Assembly (NCBI RefSeq): GCF_019279795.1 | Contig: NC_056740.1 | Location: forward strand, 228,091,111-228,155,110 | From: Protopterus annectens | Taxonomy: Eukaryota > Chordata > Ceratodontiformes > Protopteridae | DNA: 64,000 bases | Direction of reading: 5' to 3' | In this document: piece after piece, positions 46,732 through 57,879 of the stretch | How the letters are laid out: every line of letters begins with the position of its first letter | How positions within the stretch are numbered: position 1 is the first letter of the stretch | Program-made: the position numbers and the translations under genes | The notes under the pieces: generated by a model | Databases searched by the model: none | The model's input: only the letters and a program-made list of their open reading frames with translations | What the model was told of the DNA's origin: nothing

Positions 46732-47616
46732 CGGATTTTAAACAGGGAACTTCAAAAGAGCTAGAAATGGCCCAAAACAACCAATTACTACAAGTTCTTG
46801 TGCTGAGGTCACTCCTTCAGGGACAGATAGGCTGCTCAAGGCTCCCCACTCCCACTGGTGAGCAAAGAAACTTCCTTCTATCCAAGTAAGGCAATGGACA
46901 ACACAGGAACTACACCACAGCCCAGAATACAGCAAAGCCTGTATACTGGTCTAAACTAGTCGAGGAGAGGCGGGAAAACAAGGATATTTTTGTTTTTTTG
47001 TTTTTGAGATAGAAAGCACACAGAAATGCAGGAAACAGTAATAAATCAGTTACACAGGCTAGCACACTTTAGTGGGCAGCCTCAACAGTTAAATTTAACA
47101 TACAAACAAACAAACAACTTTCGGCCAATTTTCGACTAAATGAAACATTAAGTGCAGATAATATATAATGCAACAAACAGTTAAAAAAACAGTTTAAGCT
47201 TGTTCAAAGTAAGCAAGAGAAGGTATTTCAGGTAAAAAACAGCAAAAATACTTAAATCAGGAAAGTAGTCACTTTTCTCAGTTCTCTGCTGCTAGGACCA
47301 CTCTCTTGGGACCACGAGGAACTGTTGCTGAATAGTATAGCCAGAAAAAATGCTCAGAGGCGGATTTTAAACAGGGAACTTCAAAAGAGCTAGAAATGGT
47401 CCAAAACAACCAATTACTACAAGCTCTTGTGCTGAGGTCACTCCTTCAGGGACAGATAGGTTGCTCAAGGCTCCCCACTCCCACTGGTGAGCAAAGAAAC
47501 TTCCTTCTATCCAAGTAAGGCAATGGACAACACAGGAACTACACCACAGCCCAGAATACAGCAAAGCCTGTATACTGGTCTAAACTAGTCGAGGAGAGGT
47601 GGGAAAACAAGGATAT
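46732..47616 (-). repeat. CR1 copy D 5' UTR with a repeated 256-bp unit
   Basis: 46,732-46,987 and 47,361-47,616 are direct repeats, offset by 629 bp and differing at about four positions by eye. The spacer (46,988-47,360) belongs to the same 5' UTR, since parts of it (GCACTTTAGTG, CAACAGTTAAA) recur in the 5' UTR of copy E at 52,100. The full unit is therefore about 629 bp, with one complete and one partial copy. Confidence 0.8.
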
Positions 47617-47737
47617 ATAAATAATAAATGTCTATAACTCTACACATATGTATAGGTTCATAGGTAGGCACTAGACTATCTGCCCAAGGGCATTTATAAG
47701 CCTAGCCAGAGTGTGTCAGCTTTCGCCGCCCCATTGA

Positions 47738-50521
47738 TTAATTAACTGATCCTCTGTCAAGCAGAGCCAATGAAGTGATCCCAGGGGTGTATTTTCTGTT
47801 ACCCATGCACTCATCAAGGTTAATCTTGAAGATTGTTAGTGAGGGGCTCTGCCTGATGTAATTTGGAATTTTGTTCCAAAGCATGGGGAGTCTCTGTGAC
47901 AGGAATCTATCCCTCCAGCATGTTCTATTTATTGTTGTGGCAAGGTTTAGCTCACTAGAGCATGTGGCTCGCAGTGACTTGGATTTCTTTAGGTGGAGCA
48001 TGTCCATCAATTTTGAGCTGGACATGGCTTTGTAAGTCAGGCAGAAATCACCTCTGAGTAAGTGATATGCCACTGAGTACAGCTGGAGCTTTTTCAGTCA
48101 GACTGCATAGGACATATGTTTGAGACCAGTAATCCTCTTGGTGATGTACTTTTGTAGTCTTTCCAGCTGTTGGAAGTGTCTTGTGAGGTACATCCCAAAT
48201 GGGGCATTGTGCTCTATGATGGGTCTTATGAGTGATGAGTAGAGGGGCACTATAACCTCTTTATTTCTAGATGTGAACCCTTTAGTAATTAGATGGGCCA
48301 CATAGAAGGACTTCATAACTACTTTGGCAATATGATTGTCAAAGGAGAGATTACTATCTACCTGGGTCCCCAGATCTCTTATTACCTCTTCTGTATTAAG
48401 GGGGCTGCCACCTATGTGGTAATTCGTGGGTGTTTTATTTTTCCCAAATGGGATGACTATGCATTTTTTGGCATTTAGCTTGAGGCCATGACTTTGACGC
48501 CAGGTGTCTGTCTCAGTAAAGCCCTTTTGGAGGATGTCCGTGTCAGCTGGAGAGTCAGTTATGGCTCCCAGTTTGCAGTCATCGGGGAACTTTGTTAGCC
48601 ATAGTTCTCCTGTGTTTGCCTGTACTTCTGAGAAGTATATGCCAAACAGTAGGGGTCCCAGGACCGAGCCTTGCGGGACACCACTTGTGACTGGTTTAGA
48701 GTCAGACCTTGAGCCCACTATTCTTACCGTGTGAGTTCTGTCTGTAAGCCAGTTAGCAACCCATCTCATGACGTAGGGGTTTATGTTCAGGCTGGTGAGT
48801 TTTTCTGTAATACCCGAGTGAGGAATGGTGTTGAAAGCCTTGGCGAGGTCAAGGTAGGCTGTGTGAACCACCTTTCCCTCATCTATGGCCCTGGTCACTG
48901 TCTCAAAGAAGTCCAACAGGTTTAGTAGACATGATCTGCCCTTAACAAAGCCAAACTGGGTCAGGTCAAGTGTTTGGAGGTTCCCAATATCTTTGTTAAT
49001 GAGTTCCATGATGATGCACTCCATAGCCTTGCAGACCAGGCTAGTCAGGCTTATGGGGCGATAGTTACCAGGGTCAGTTGTGGCCCCTCCTTTGTGGAGA
49101 GAAATAACCATTGCTGTGCATCATTCTGTGGGCACATAGCCTGTGGAGAGGCTGAGGTTGAACAGCGTGTATAGGTGGGGGATTAGATCGTTCTGTAGTT
49201 CGTGCAAGACGCAGCCTGGGACACCATCTGGTCCCATTGACGCTGTGTTTTTGGCTTTTGAAAGGGCTGTTTTCACCTGTGCGTCTGTGATTTTTGGGAC
49301 ACTACACTTTTCCGGTATTGTTGTGGACCCTTTTGTAGGTGAGAGAGGGGTGAAGTTTGCACTGAATCTATCTGCCAGGATGTTGGCAATATCAGTAGGT
49401 TTAGTATATTTTGTGTTATTTTGCACTAGTTCAGTGCATATCTGTGAGTTGCCACTTAGATTCTTAACATAGCTAAAGAAGGCTTTGTGGCTATCTTTTG
49501 AATCCTTGGCTATTTTTCTTTCGAAGTTAGCCTTGGATGATTTCATGAGGGACCTCAGTTTCTTACTGATACGAATCAGGGATGTCTTTTCTTCTTGGGA
49601 TTTGCTTTTTTTCTGAACTAGTTTCCTCCTTCTATTGTATAGCCTGTTTATTGCAGGGGTCCACTAAACTGGTTTCCTTCTCTTAGAGGAGTGAATCTTG
49701 GTTTTGCTAGGGATGGCACGATTCATGCATCCTTGTAGAGTGCATTTGTAAAGGTTTCTGCATCTTGGGCAGCATTATCCTTTAGCGTTGGGGCTGTGAA
49801 ACTTACCACCTCTGTCTTAAGTAAGGTGAAGTTTGCTTTGGAAAAGTTTTTTACTGTGGTTTCCTTAGTTGGGGGTGGTGGTGGACATCCAGAGTGATTA
49901 GTTTATGGTCTGATCTAACCAGTGATGGGTTGATCTCCAGTGTGGAACACCTGTCGCCCATGTTGGTGATGGCCAGGTCCAATATGCTTTTACCTTTGGT
50001 AGGGGAGTTTACCAGCTGATCCAGGGCATTTGAGTTGATGAATTCCAGGAAGTGCTGGGCCTGGGAATTTGTACTCAAGTAGTTTTCCCAGTGAATGGTA
50101 GGGTAATTGAAATCACCCAATATCAGGGTGTTTGGTAGGACCTTCATGTTTTCCAGTGTCTCCAGAAAGGTGGAGTGGTGGTCCTGGGTCATGGAGGGTG
50201 ATCTGTAGCAGGCCACAATTTGCATTGCAGATTTGCCCATGTTAGTTGCACATGGATGATCTCAGAGGTATCATGCTGCGCCACTAACCTGGAGGTGTAG
50301 GTATCCTTGATGAATATGGATACACCCCCTCCTTTTGTGTTTCGGTCCGTGTTCTGTGGCCGAAATGTGTGGTGGTATGAGTTGTAGCCCAGTAGTGCTG
50401 GGGTGCTTTCTGGAGCCTTGAACCAGGTTTCAGTTACTGCACAGATGTCAATGTTCTCCATACTGAGGAGTGCTTCGAGCGCGTGCATTTTGAGATTTAA
50501 ACTCCTGGCGTTGAGTAGCAT
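47738..50521 (-). pseudogene. CR1 copy E ORF2 (endonuclease-RT)
   Basis: Endonuclease blocks: LLNARSLNLKMHALEALL, VTETWF, ACYRSPSMTQ, ILGDFNYPTIHW, and RSDHKLITLD with the catalytic His kept (Tyr in copy D). RT blocks: KNTASMGPDGVPG, SLHKGGATTDPGNYRPIS, AKAFNTIPHSG, GVPQGSVLGPLLFGIY, the catalytic box as FPDDC (Ala to Pro), VIRDLGTQVDSNLSF, SSLIRPIIEHNAPFG. Frameshifts near 50,210, 49,850-49,550, 49,115 and 48,090; the last frame ends at 47,738. Confidence 0.9.
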
Positions 50522-50614
50522 AACCCTCAGTTTTTTGTTAATTGTGCTGTTTACGGAGGTGGGTTTGACTTTTGAGCCTTGCCTAAAAAGGGCAGCAAGA
50601 GCCTTGGCCAGTAT

Positions 50615-51514
50615 TCAAAAGCCTAGGGGTGACAGGTGCAAGTCATCTCTTGCAAAGCAACGTGGCTTGTCAAGCATGTCGTCCCAGGCTGACAGACACT
50701 GGATCCCCTTTGAATGACACCAGCAGCTTAGCCAGTTGCTGAAATTGAGCATTTTTTCTTCATACTGAGGTATCATTCTTGGTGAGGGCAGGATGCTACT
50801 CAGGGTCAGGGTCATGCCAGCTTGGGCTACATGATCAGAGAGCTCTTCCATGTCTCTTTTCATGTAGTCCAGGGAGGTACGTCTCAGGTCATTCACACCA
50901 GCATGAACAATGACAGAGTCATATTAGTACTTGTTCTGGAGTAACCTGAGTGCTTGTGTTATGTGGCGGATTTTGGCTCCCGACAGGCAGCTAACAGTAA
51001 CCTTCTGCTTGTCCAGCCTAGTAAGTGGGACGTCAGTGTGCCTGACTATAGAGTCACCTATTACTAGTGTGTTAGGTATGTTATTTCGCCTTAAGGGCTG
51101 TGATTGTGCAGCACACTGATTTTGTGTTTTATGTGTTGTCTGGTTTGTGATGGGAAGTGCAGGTTGTTTGGGTGTCTGCTTTGGAGGTCTCTGATGCTTT
51201 TGAAGGTTTTTATTTAGAGCCTCCGAGTATGATTTTGTGTATTTATGTGTATTTTTTGCCAGTGCTGTTTTAGTAGGTCTGTGTGCGGCTGGAGTTGTAG
51301 TACAAGTGTTAACCTTTTCCTCTTGACTGTCTGTTCATGTCTTGGGTGGAGACAGCTTAGCTTCCAGTTTGGCTGTATAATTGCATCTCTCGCATATGTT
51401 AGTGTTTTGTGGTAGAGGGTTGTCTGTGTACATGAGGCAGGTGTAACATTGTCTCAGGATACCCAGATTCACCAGCTGGACTGGAGAGTTCACCTGAAGT
51501 TGTCCTTTGGTCAT
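50615..51514 (-). pseudogene. CR1 copy E ORF1 with SGNH esterase domain
   Basis: Starts MTKGQLQVNSPVQLVNLGIL with the zinc-like pair RQCYTCLMY and ERCNYTAKL. The linker is broken by stops around 51,330. The esterase nucleophile block lies near 51,060 (GDSIVRH-like on the - strand), then VNDLRRTSLDYMKRD (50,896) and DDLHLSPLGF (50,640; the G of DGLH is Asp). It has the same architecture as copy D ORF1. The start was chosen by matching copy D, not the longer upstream frame. Confidence 0.75.
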
Positions 51515-52159
51515 GCCTGAATAGTAGGGTGAGCTGCTTAGTCGCTTGGTTGGAGAGGGGTGAATAAAGAGCCTTGTCCTGCTGGGCAATCAGTGTCAGG
51601 GTATATCAGTGCTTGCTATTGGGTCTGAGCAAGTGCTAGGCTGTAAGATGCTTTTTGAGTGCTTAGGTTGAGAGTTAGACTAGTTTCAAGGGAAAAACTG
51701 AAGAAGAGACTTAGTGGAGCCTGGAATAATTTAACTGTAGCTAACCGGTACTGCCCAGTGCGCAAAACCGTGCAAACGTGGTTTTTATAGTAGGGAAATG
51801 AAAGAGATATAAATTAGTACAAAATGGCCAATAAACTACTAACTTCTGGGCTGGAACCACTCCTCCAGGGACAGACAGGTTGCTCAAAGCTCCCCTCTCT
51901 CACAGGTGAACAGAGAAACTTCCTTCTATCCAAGTAAGGTATGGGCAACTCAGAAACTAGTATCACAGCCCTGAATTCAGCACTAGCCTGAAAACTGGAC
52001 TATACTAGCTTAGAAAGGCGGGAAACAAGGCAAAAACAGTAAAAAATACACTTAAAACAGCATTAAACGACTACAAACGATCAGAAAAGGCTATCGCACT
52101 TTAGTGTGTGCAGCCTACAACAGTTAAACAAATTATTTAAACAAAAAACAACTTTTTAA

Positions 52160-53590
52160 TGTACATGCTTCTCTAATTACATATATTTGGACACAAAAAA
52201 AATATCTGCACATATACCTTTCTTGTATGTCTCTCACTGTCTCTGTGCAAGACTCAATTAATTGTGTTCAGTCTTGTCACGTAGTCCGCAGGACAGTACT
52301 TTTCTGTCTGGGTTGTGTCCTGTTTCAAAAAAAAATAGAAAAATGCGAATGTCCTTTGATTTCAGGGAAAGAAACATTCATTAAGTTTTCATTTCTAGTT
52401 GAATAACACAATTATTTGGTATCTGAAACATCTGAATGTTACATAAAACAGCATAAGCAACTCAAATAGTATAACAGCATATTTTAATTTTGTTGAAAAA
52501 TGAAGTTTACTCCTTTGTGCTGGCTGTGGATATGGAATATTCTGCAAAATCACACCTTTCCCCCAAAATGTCACACTTTTGCCATTTGAAAAGGTGGCAA
52601 CCCTAAGAGTAAAAAAAAGAGAATGGAATACAATCAAGTAATTTGTGTATAATCAGCCTTGCCTTCCTGTTGTAAACATACTGCAGGACATAAGCCATCG
52701 CATTTGCCAGAAGTTAAACATAATAAGAATCGCCACTACATAACCTGCTGACAAGAAATGCAGCAATAGTTAGTATGATGTTCTGAGATCCCACAGCCAT
52801 ACTTTTAAGACATAAAGCAGAATAATACATGATTTTTTTGTAGAATCATTTACTTATCACATGACTTTGCAGAGTAACAGTCACTGACATGAAAAGAATG
52901 CTGAATTGCAGGCAACACTAAAAGAAAACCTACTCTTTGATACTTTGCAATGCCAAACAGAATAAAGGACACAAAAATGCCATGTGACTTTTCATGTCAC
53001 AAACCAGCAGAAGCAGAAAGACGAAAGCTATGCATATGTACTATCTTGCACTTATATTTATTTGTTTTTAATAGGCTTCTCTGATTAATTACCGTATATT
53101 TGCTTAGGCTTTTAGATATATATTATATATTCAGGTGTTTACATATATATATTGTAGATATTCGTATTAGAACAACGTTGTAGTTCTATGTTGAAGAAAT
53201 AATGTAATTTTTATAATAATGTTTATCATACTTTGCTAACGCAATTATTAACGTAAAGGGATATCAAGTTTATTTGTTTGCAGCTTTTACTGAGTCGGTT
53301 GGTGACATCATTTCATTTGCATATAGATTTTTTATTTGTTTTTTACTAGTGTTTTATTAGTGTTTTAGCACTTTTTGTCTATTAATTGAATGAATTTATG
53401 GTTTACATTGTAATATGATATGTTTTTTATTGTTTTATACATCATGCTTAACACCCGGGTATATTAAATCAAATGAGTTAATTGAAGATGCCTTAAGAAC
53501 AAATAGGGTTGATGAATTAATTATATACTTAGACAAGATGATTAATTGGCAATGAGTTGTTTAATTGGAACAACGTTTTTGTATAAATAC
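52160..53590. other. No recognised feature
   Basis: AT-rich DNA. A - strand open frame (52,637-52,395) has no recognisable family. The last 400 bp may be the 3' UTR of the Penelope-type end at 53,600, but no protein is visible. Confidence 0.4.
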
Positions 53591-53599
53591 ATGCTCACT

Positions 53600-53700
53600 T
53601 TGGTCAATTGTTAAAAACATGAGGAAGCACACTGGTTTGGTGCGTGAAAGCGCTTGTTTTTTTATCCACAATAAATGCTTTATCCTTACCGTGGTGGTTC
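53600..53700 (+). repeat. Penelope-type 3' end with hammerhead-like motif
   Basis: ATGAGGA (53,619-53,625), GCAC...GTGC possible stem, then GAAA (53,646-53,649) and GCGCTTG, as at 1,811 (-). The first box differs from CUGANGA at two positions, so the motif is worn. No RT is seen upstream. Confidence 0.4.
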
Positions 53701-54700
53701 CTTCATATTTTGTCATTACTACATATGTACTCTCTTCTTTAATGTAGATAACAGAAGTAAGAAATATATATCATTGAAAGAAATCCTTCACTCAAGAAGC
53801 CTGCAAACAGAAAAGCAAGGACTGAAAACAGTAAACATTTATGATATAGCAGCACAAACTGCAGATGACATTTGCAAATAAATTTCACCTATGATATGTA
53901 ACCCTGCTACTGTCATGCATACTTCAAGTAATTCCAAACGCAATCTTTCATACACACTGCCATGGATGTGCCAGGACAGTCTTTGATGCTGGAGAACCGA
54001 AAAGCAATGAAAAGTTTCCCATTCACAACTGTAATACATGAAAGGGAATAACTTAAAACATACCATTCGTAAGTTCTTAGACATCACAAATTGCAGTATG
54101 GGGAGGCAACACCTTTCTGTCATCCTAATACTGATCAATTTGTGAGCTTCCACTAGTCTGTGACTCATAAGGACCATCCTAGTAAGGATTTAAAATATTC
54201 ACAGGAACAGATTCATCCTCAGAACATGATTCAGTTCTACACTGGCAAATCGACATGGGATTCTTCACTTGAACTCAGTCGTTCCATGTTGTCACACATA
54301 CAGGAATCACTAATGTGATGTTGCAGGTGAAACGTCTCCTACCAAGAAAGCCAGTTTTAGTCATAGAAACAATGTATTATAAAACTTAAAAAATAAAGAA
54401 AATAATGTGACTTAACAAGAAAAAGATCATTCTGATGAAGAAATATTAGCACTAGCAGTAGCAGTAGTCATTACTTTCAGATGACATGGGATGATACTGA
54501 ACAAATCGCTTTAAGAGTAATATGAAATATAAGATGAAAGAAGAGAGGCTGTATTCTCACTATGGGTGTCAAAGAAGAAGAAACTATATACTGTATACCT
54601 TTTGAATGCAAAAGAATTTAAGGGTTTTAGAAAAGCTGCCAGTATCAGAAATGGATTCATATTTTCAAAATCTGTAATTTCTGCTTATTATAAAAGGAAA
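53701..54700. other. No recognised feature
   Basis: Short frames on both strands (for example 54,177-53,839 on the - strand) without family resemblance. Confidence 0.4.
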
Positions 54701-55660
54701 CAGATAAACAAATTATGATAAAATGAAGAATGTAGGTATATTAGTTGAAAGGATTGCATTGTGGCAGCTAAGGATTTTGGGAAGAGACTAAACAGAAGGT
54801 AATACAAACACTGAGAAGTTGACAGCTGACGATTATCAATAAGGATAGTAAGATGCAAGCAGTGACAAGGTTTACAGGCCTTTTAGTTTTATATACAGAT
54901 CACGCATATTTTTATCAACCAGAGGAGAAGTTGGTCTATATTAGATAATCGAACTTTCAAAAGTTTGAGTATCATATGGTCGACACCATATGATCGAATT
55001 TTTGAAAGTTTGAATGTTTTAATGGAGATCTCCGTACAGTGCAGAATGGGAAGATTTTAGTTTTCTGCACTGTAATGCGGTCTTGAAGTTGGTATAGTTA
55101 AAGAACGGGGAGTGTGGGGGGTGCAGCCCCCCATGTGGGGGGTGGAGAGGAGCTTGCCCTCCTGCTTAAAATGTTCAGGTAGGTGATTTGTGTAGTTTAT
55201 TTTTTTTTATTAGAAGTTTGAATTTTTAAAAGTTCGATCATATGGTGTCGACCATACGACAGTCGAACTTTTGAAAGTTCGATTATTTTATACAGACCCA
55301 GGAGAAGTTGTGGACCATAACTAATAAAGAGTTGAAGGAAGATATTTGGGTGGAAAGATGACAAGAGTTAAGTGAGATAAGTTGCTTCTCCCCATAGAAC
55401 CAGGTGGTTTAGGATGGCCAGATCTGAAGGGATATGTTAGAAGTACGTGGTTAAGGACCATATACATAACACAAGCAGAAGGTCACAAATCAAAGTTGAA
55501 AGGAATTTTGGTGAAATGAGAAGGAGTTTAAGAAATAAAGAGAGAGAGAAACGATTTTAGATACAGGCTTTTACTAAGAATAACAACAACCCTACAATAT
55601 ATTATAAAAGAGCAGAAAGTAAAGAACTAAGACAACATGGGGATGAAGAAAGGAGATTGT
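54701..55660 (+). mobile_element. L1/Tx1-like LINE fragment, split by a MITE
   Basis: After the MITE, 55,393-55,505 reads PIEPGGLGWPDLKGYVRSTWL, the kind of GG-LG-PDL--Y block found near the C-terminal end of L1-type RTs, followed by a lysine-rich tail and a stop. The sequence before the MITE (54,701-54,931) is probably the same element by position, but only weakly readable. Confidence 0.5.
54932..55299. mobile_element. MITE with palindromic subterminal arms (copy 3)
   Basis: 368 bp. The ends are TGGTCTATATTAGATAATCG and the complement of GGGTCTGTATAAAATAATCG. The perfect 9-bp target duplication AGGAGAAGT is at 54,923-54,931 and 55,300-55,308. Inside each end is a hairpin built on ATCATATGGTCGACACCATAT. 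The centre shares the TGCGGTCTTGAAGTTGGTAT block with copies 1 and 2. This is the best-defined copy. Confidence 0.85.
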
Positions 55661-56030
55661 CGAGCTCCCCCCTTCAGGTAAATAACCACAACAATTAGTA
55701 TAAGATTACCATTTTATTTAAACAACTGATTATAAGTATAAATTCCATAACATTCAAAACATGCCTTAGTTTCCCAACATGAAAAGTTTACAGTAGGCAC
55801 CGTGCCTGCTCACCTCCTCTTAACGTTGATGGAAAGCAGTATTAACTCAATCCACTCACTTAAAAAAAACAACATCACATTAGAAGTAGTCTGATTCTGT
55901 TCAAAAATAACCACCAAAATATGATCAAACAGGAACTAAAGGGTGGAAGGGGGTACAGAAGAGGGGTTCATCTGAACCCATCTTCTCTGCCCACCAGCCT
56001 GCTATCAGGCTGTTTCCATTTCCACCCACA
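55661..56030. other. No recognised feature; probable flank or end of the YR element
   Basis: Non-coding AT-rich DNA immediately downstream (on the - strand) of the SGNH block. Confidence 0.35.
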
Positions 56031-57470
56031 TTTAAAGAATCTTAACCAAGATTTGCAAAAATAAGGTGAGATGCAAGCCAAGATCACTTAGGTGTACCCC
56101 ATCTGGCAGATACCAAATGGAATCCCTATCATCAAAATTCCTATGATCAATGGAGTAGAGAACTAACTGGTCCAAAACTCTTGCAAGCCTGTGCTTAGCT
56201 AAGTGCTGGGCCCGCTCAACATTCATACATTTAATAGCATGCCTCCATACTAACTGTGACACAATCTCCAACCAAACTATGACCATAGACAGATACTTAT
56301 GCCTCAAATTCACCAAATCCCCTACTAGTCTAGCTAATAATTGTCATCTGACAATTTTACCCAGGTCATTACCTGCCAAATGAATGACTAATATGCACAG
56401 TACTCCAATCCGCAACTGGATCTCTTCCATCTTGACTTTGAGTTGATGCCATCTTAATCTTCTAATACCTTGTCAACACCCACTCCACTTACATCCTTGT
56501 AACTCCAAAAGAGCTACTTCTGACCTGATTGCAGCTCATTTCACCACCCAGTACACAAAAGAGTGGCCCAATATGACAATAACCCCACCTGGAGAAAGAG
56601 AGGAAAAAAAACTTTTGATCACATGCAGCGCACACAAATCCTCATTACCTAGTATAGTTAAAAATACCCTAGATGATGACCGCCCCACTCCTGTAATTAC
56701 TTCCACTGATATCTCCATTTGTGCTAAATCTGATGCTCTTCCTGTCCAAAATAAATGCATCAAAAACCTCCCACCTTGAATGCCCTGACAATGAAAAGCC
56801 CTTCTAACTATGGACATAAACTGGCCAGCTTCCACCACATTCCCATTTAGACTGTGAAAAACTAGGTCCTGAGGCATACAGCCATGTGAAATTCGAAGTT
56901 TCTTAGCCCATGCCACAGGGACAATAACTCCTCTGCACTCTTGTGGAGCACTATCAGCATGCCTCTCCAAAACTGATCTGTTTTGGAACACTGCAAACAA
57001 ATTAATACCACTGAAGGGAATATAAAGAGATCCTTCTACATTAATGAACCCATTAGCTCTGCAACCCTAAATGCCCCTTTGTACACCCGCATTGTTAATG
57101 ATGGCCAGTGTGCAATCCACTGAGCTTCCCATTAATAAGTGCAATCATGTCAACATTACCTTAAGTGCCTGCTTTGTCATTGGTAGTCACTCATCACTTC
57201 TCCTACCTCGTACTTGATCCCACCCTTTCAACATTTGTTCCACCAACCAGGATTTGGTTAGGTCCTCCAAACCCACTACCCTGATAAATATGCTAATAGC
57301 TGTCAAATGTACTCTAATGGGCCTAACCACTCTCACTTCAAGCCATCTACTCAACAAATGATGCAACAAGTTTAGCAACCATACTCTTTCCTCCTCAGGC
57401 AGTTCCCTCATAAAAATCATCAAAAGCAGATAAGGCTCCCTAATAAGCATTCCATGTGGATACAGCCCAT
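56031..57470 (-). pseudogene. Tyrosine-recombinase element remnant with fused SGNH hydrolase (Ngaro/DIRS-like)
   Basis: The - strand shows two domains in one gene. First is a tyrosine recombinase. An N-terminal core-binding-like block is at 57,450-57,187 (VHLTAISIFIRVVGLEDLTKS, MLKGWDQ). The catalytic block near 56,740-56,660 reads HLFWTGRASD...EISVEVITGVGRSS-RVFLTIL, comparable with HSF-IGRASD...VIK-IGRWSS-AFL-YI; the final Tyr is Ile and the W of GRW is lost. About 40 residues on, an SGNH hydrolase begins GHSFVYW (nucleophile Ser, about 56,560). It continues with a HLAGNDLG block (about 56,385-56,365) and ends DGVHLSDLGLHL (about 56,105-56,070). Stops break the middle. Tyrosine-recombinase retroelements carrying SGNH hydrolases are known (Ngaro group), but RT was not found here. 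Confidence 0.65.
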
Positions 57471-57782
57471 GACAGTAGAATCAAGCATCTCACTACACAT
57501 GTCCAAGATGCCACATCCTTGCCAGCAGCAACACTGGTTTAACCTGGGCCTCTGAGGCCAACTCCCAAAACCTCCAGAACTAAAAACAAGAGGCTGTCAG
57601 CTATCTAGTTCTTTAAACCTGGTAAATGTGTACATGAAAATGAAAAAATAATTAATAAATGTTGTAAAACAAGTTTTCTTAACTCATTCCTTCCAACAGA
57701 GCACTGGAAGTTTGCACTATAACTTCCTTCCAATGGGAGGAGCCTTAAGCTTTTTTTTATAGAATCAAATTATGTACTCACA
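57471..57782. other. No recognised feature
   Basis: Flank between the recombinase remnant and the CR1 3' end. Confidence 0.35.
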
Positions 57783-57879
57783 TAGGTTCATAGCTAGGTA
57801 CTAGGCTATTGGCCCTAAGGCCTATATAGGCCTAGCCAAAAAGGTACCCTGCTTTCACCACCCAAGAAAATTATATACC

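Larger units (their letters stand above)
42473..47616 (-). mobile_element. CR1 LINE, nearly full length (copy D)
   Basis: About 5.1 kb on the - strand: repeated 5' UTR (47,616-46,500), ORF1, ORF2, about 180 bp of 3' UTR and a tail of CTATGAAA-type octamers at 42,473-42,495. Few frame breaks make it one of the youngest elements here. Its 5' end is 35 bp from the 3' end of CR1 copy E in the same orientation. CR1 replicates by target-primed reverse transcription. No target duplication was found, as is usual for CR1. Confidence 0.9.
47651..52155 (-). mobile_element. CR1 LINE, nearly full length (copy E)
   Basis: On the - strand: 5' UTR (about 52,155-51,520), ORF1 (51,514-50,615), ORF2 (50,521-47,738), 3' UTR and a 3' tail of GAACCTAT-type octamer at 47,651-47,668. 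It has a single 5' UTR unit where copy D has a repeat. Its 3' end points at the 5' end of copy D only 35 bp away. Frameshifts are modest. Confidence 0.9.
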
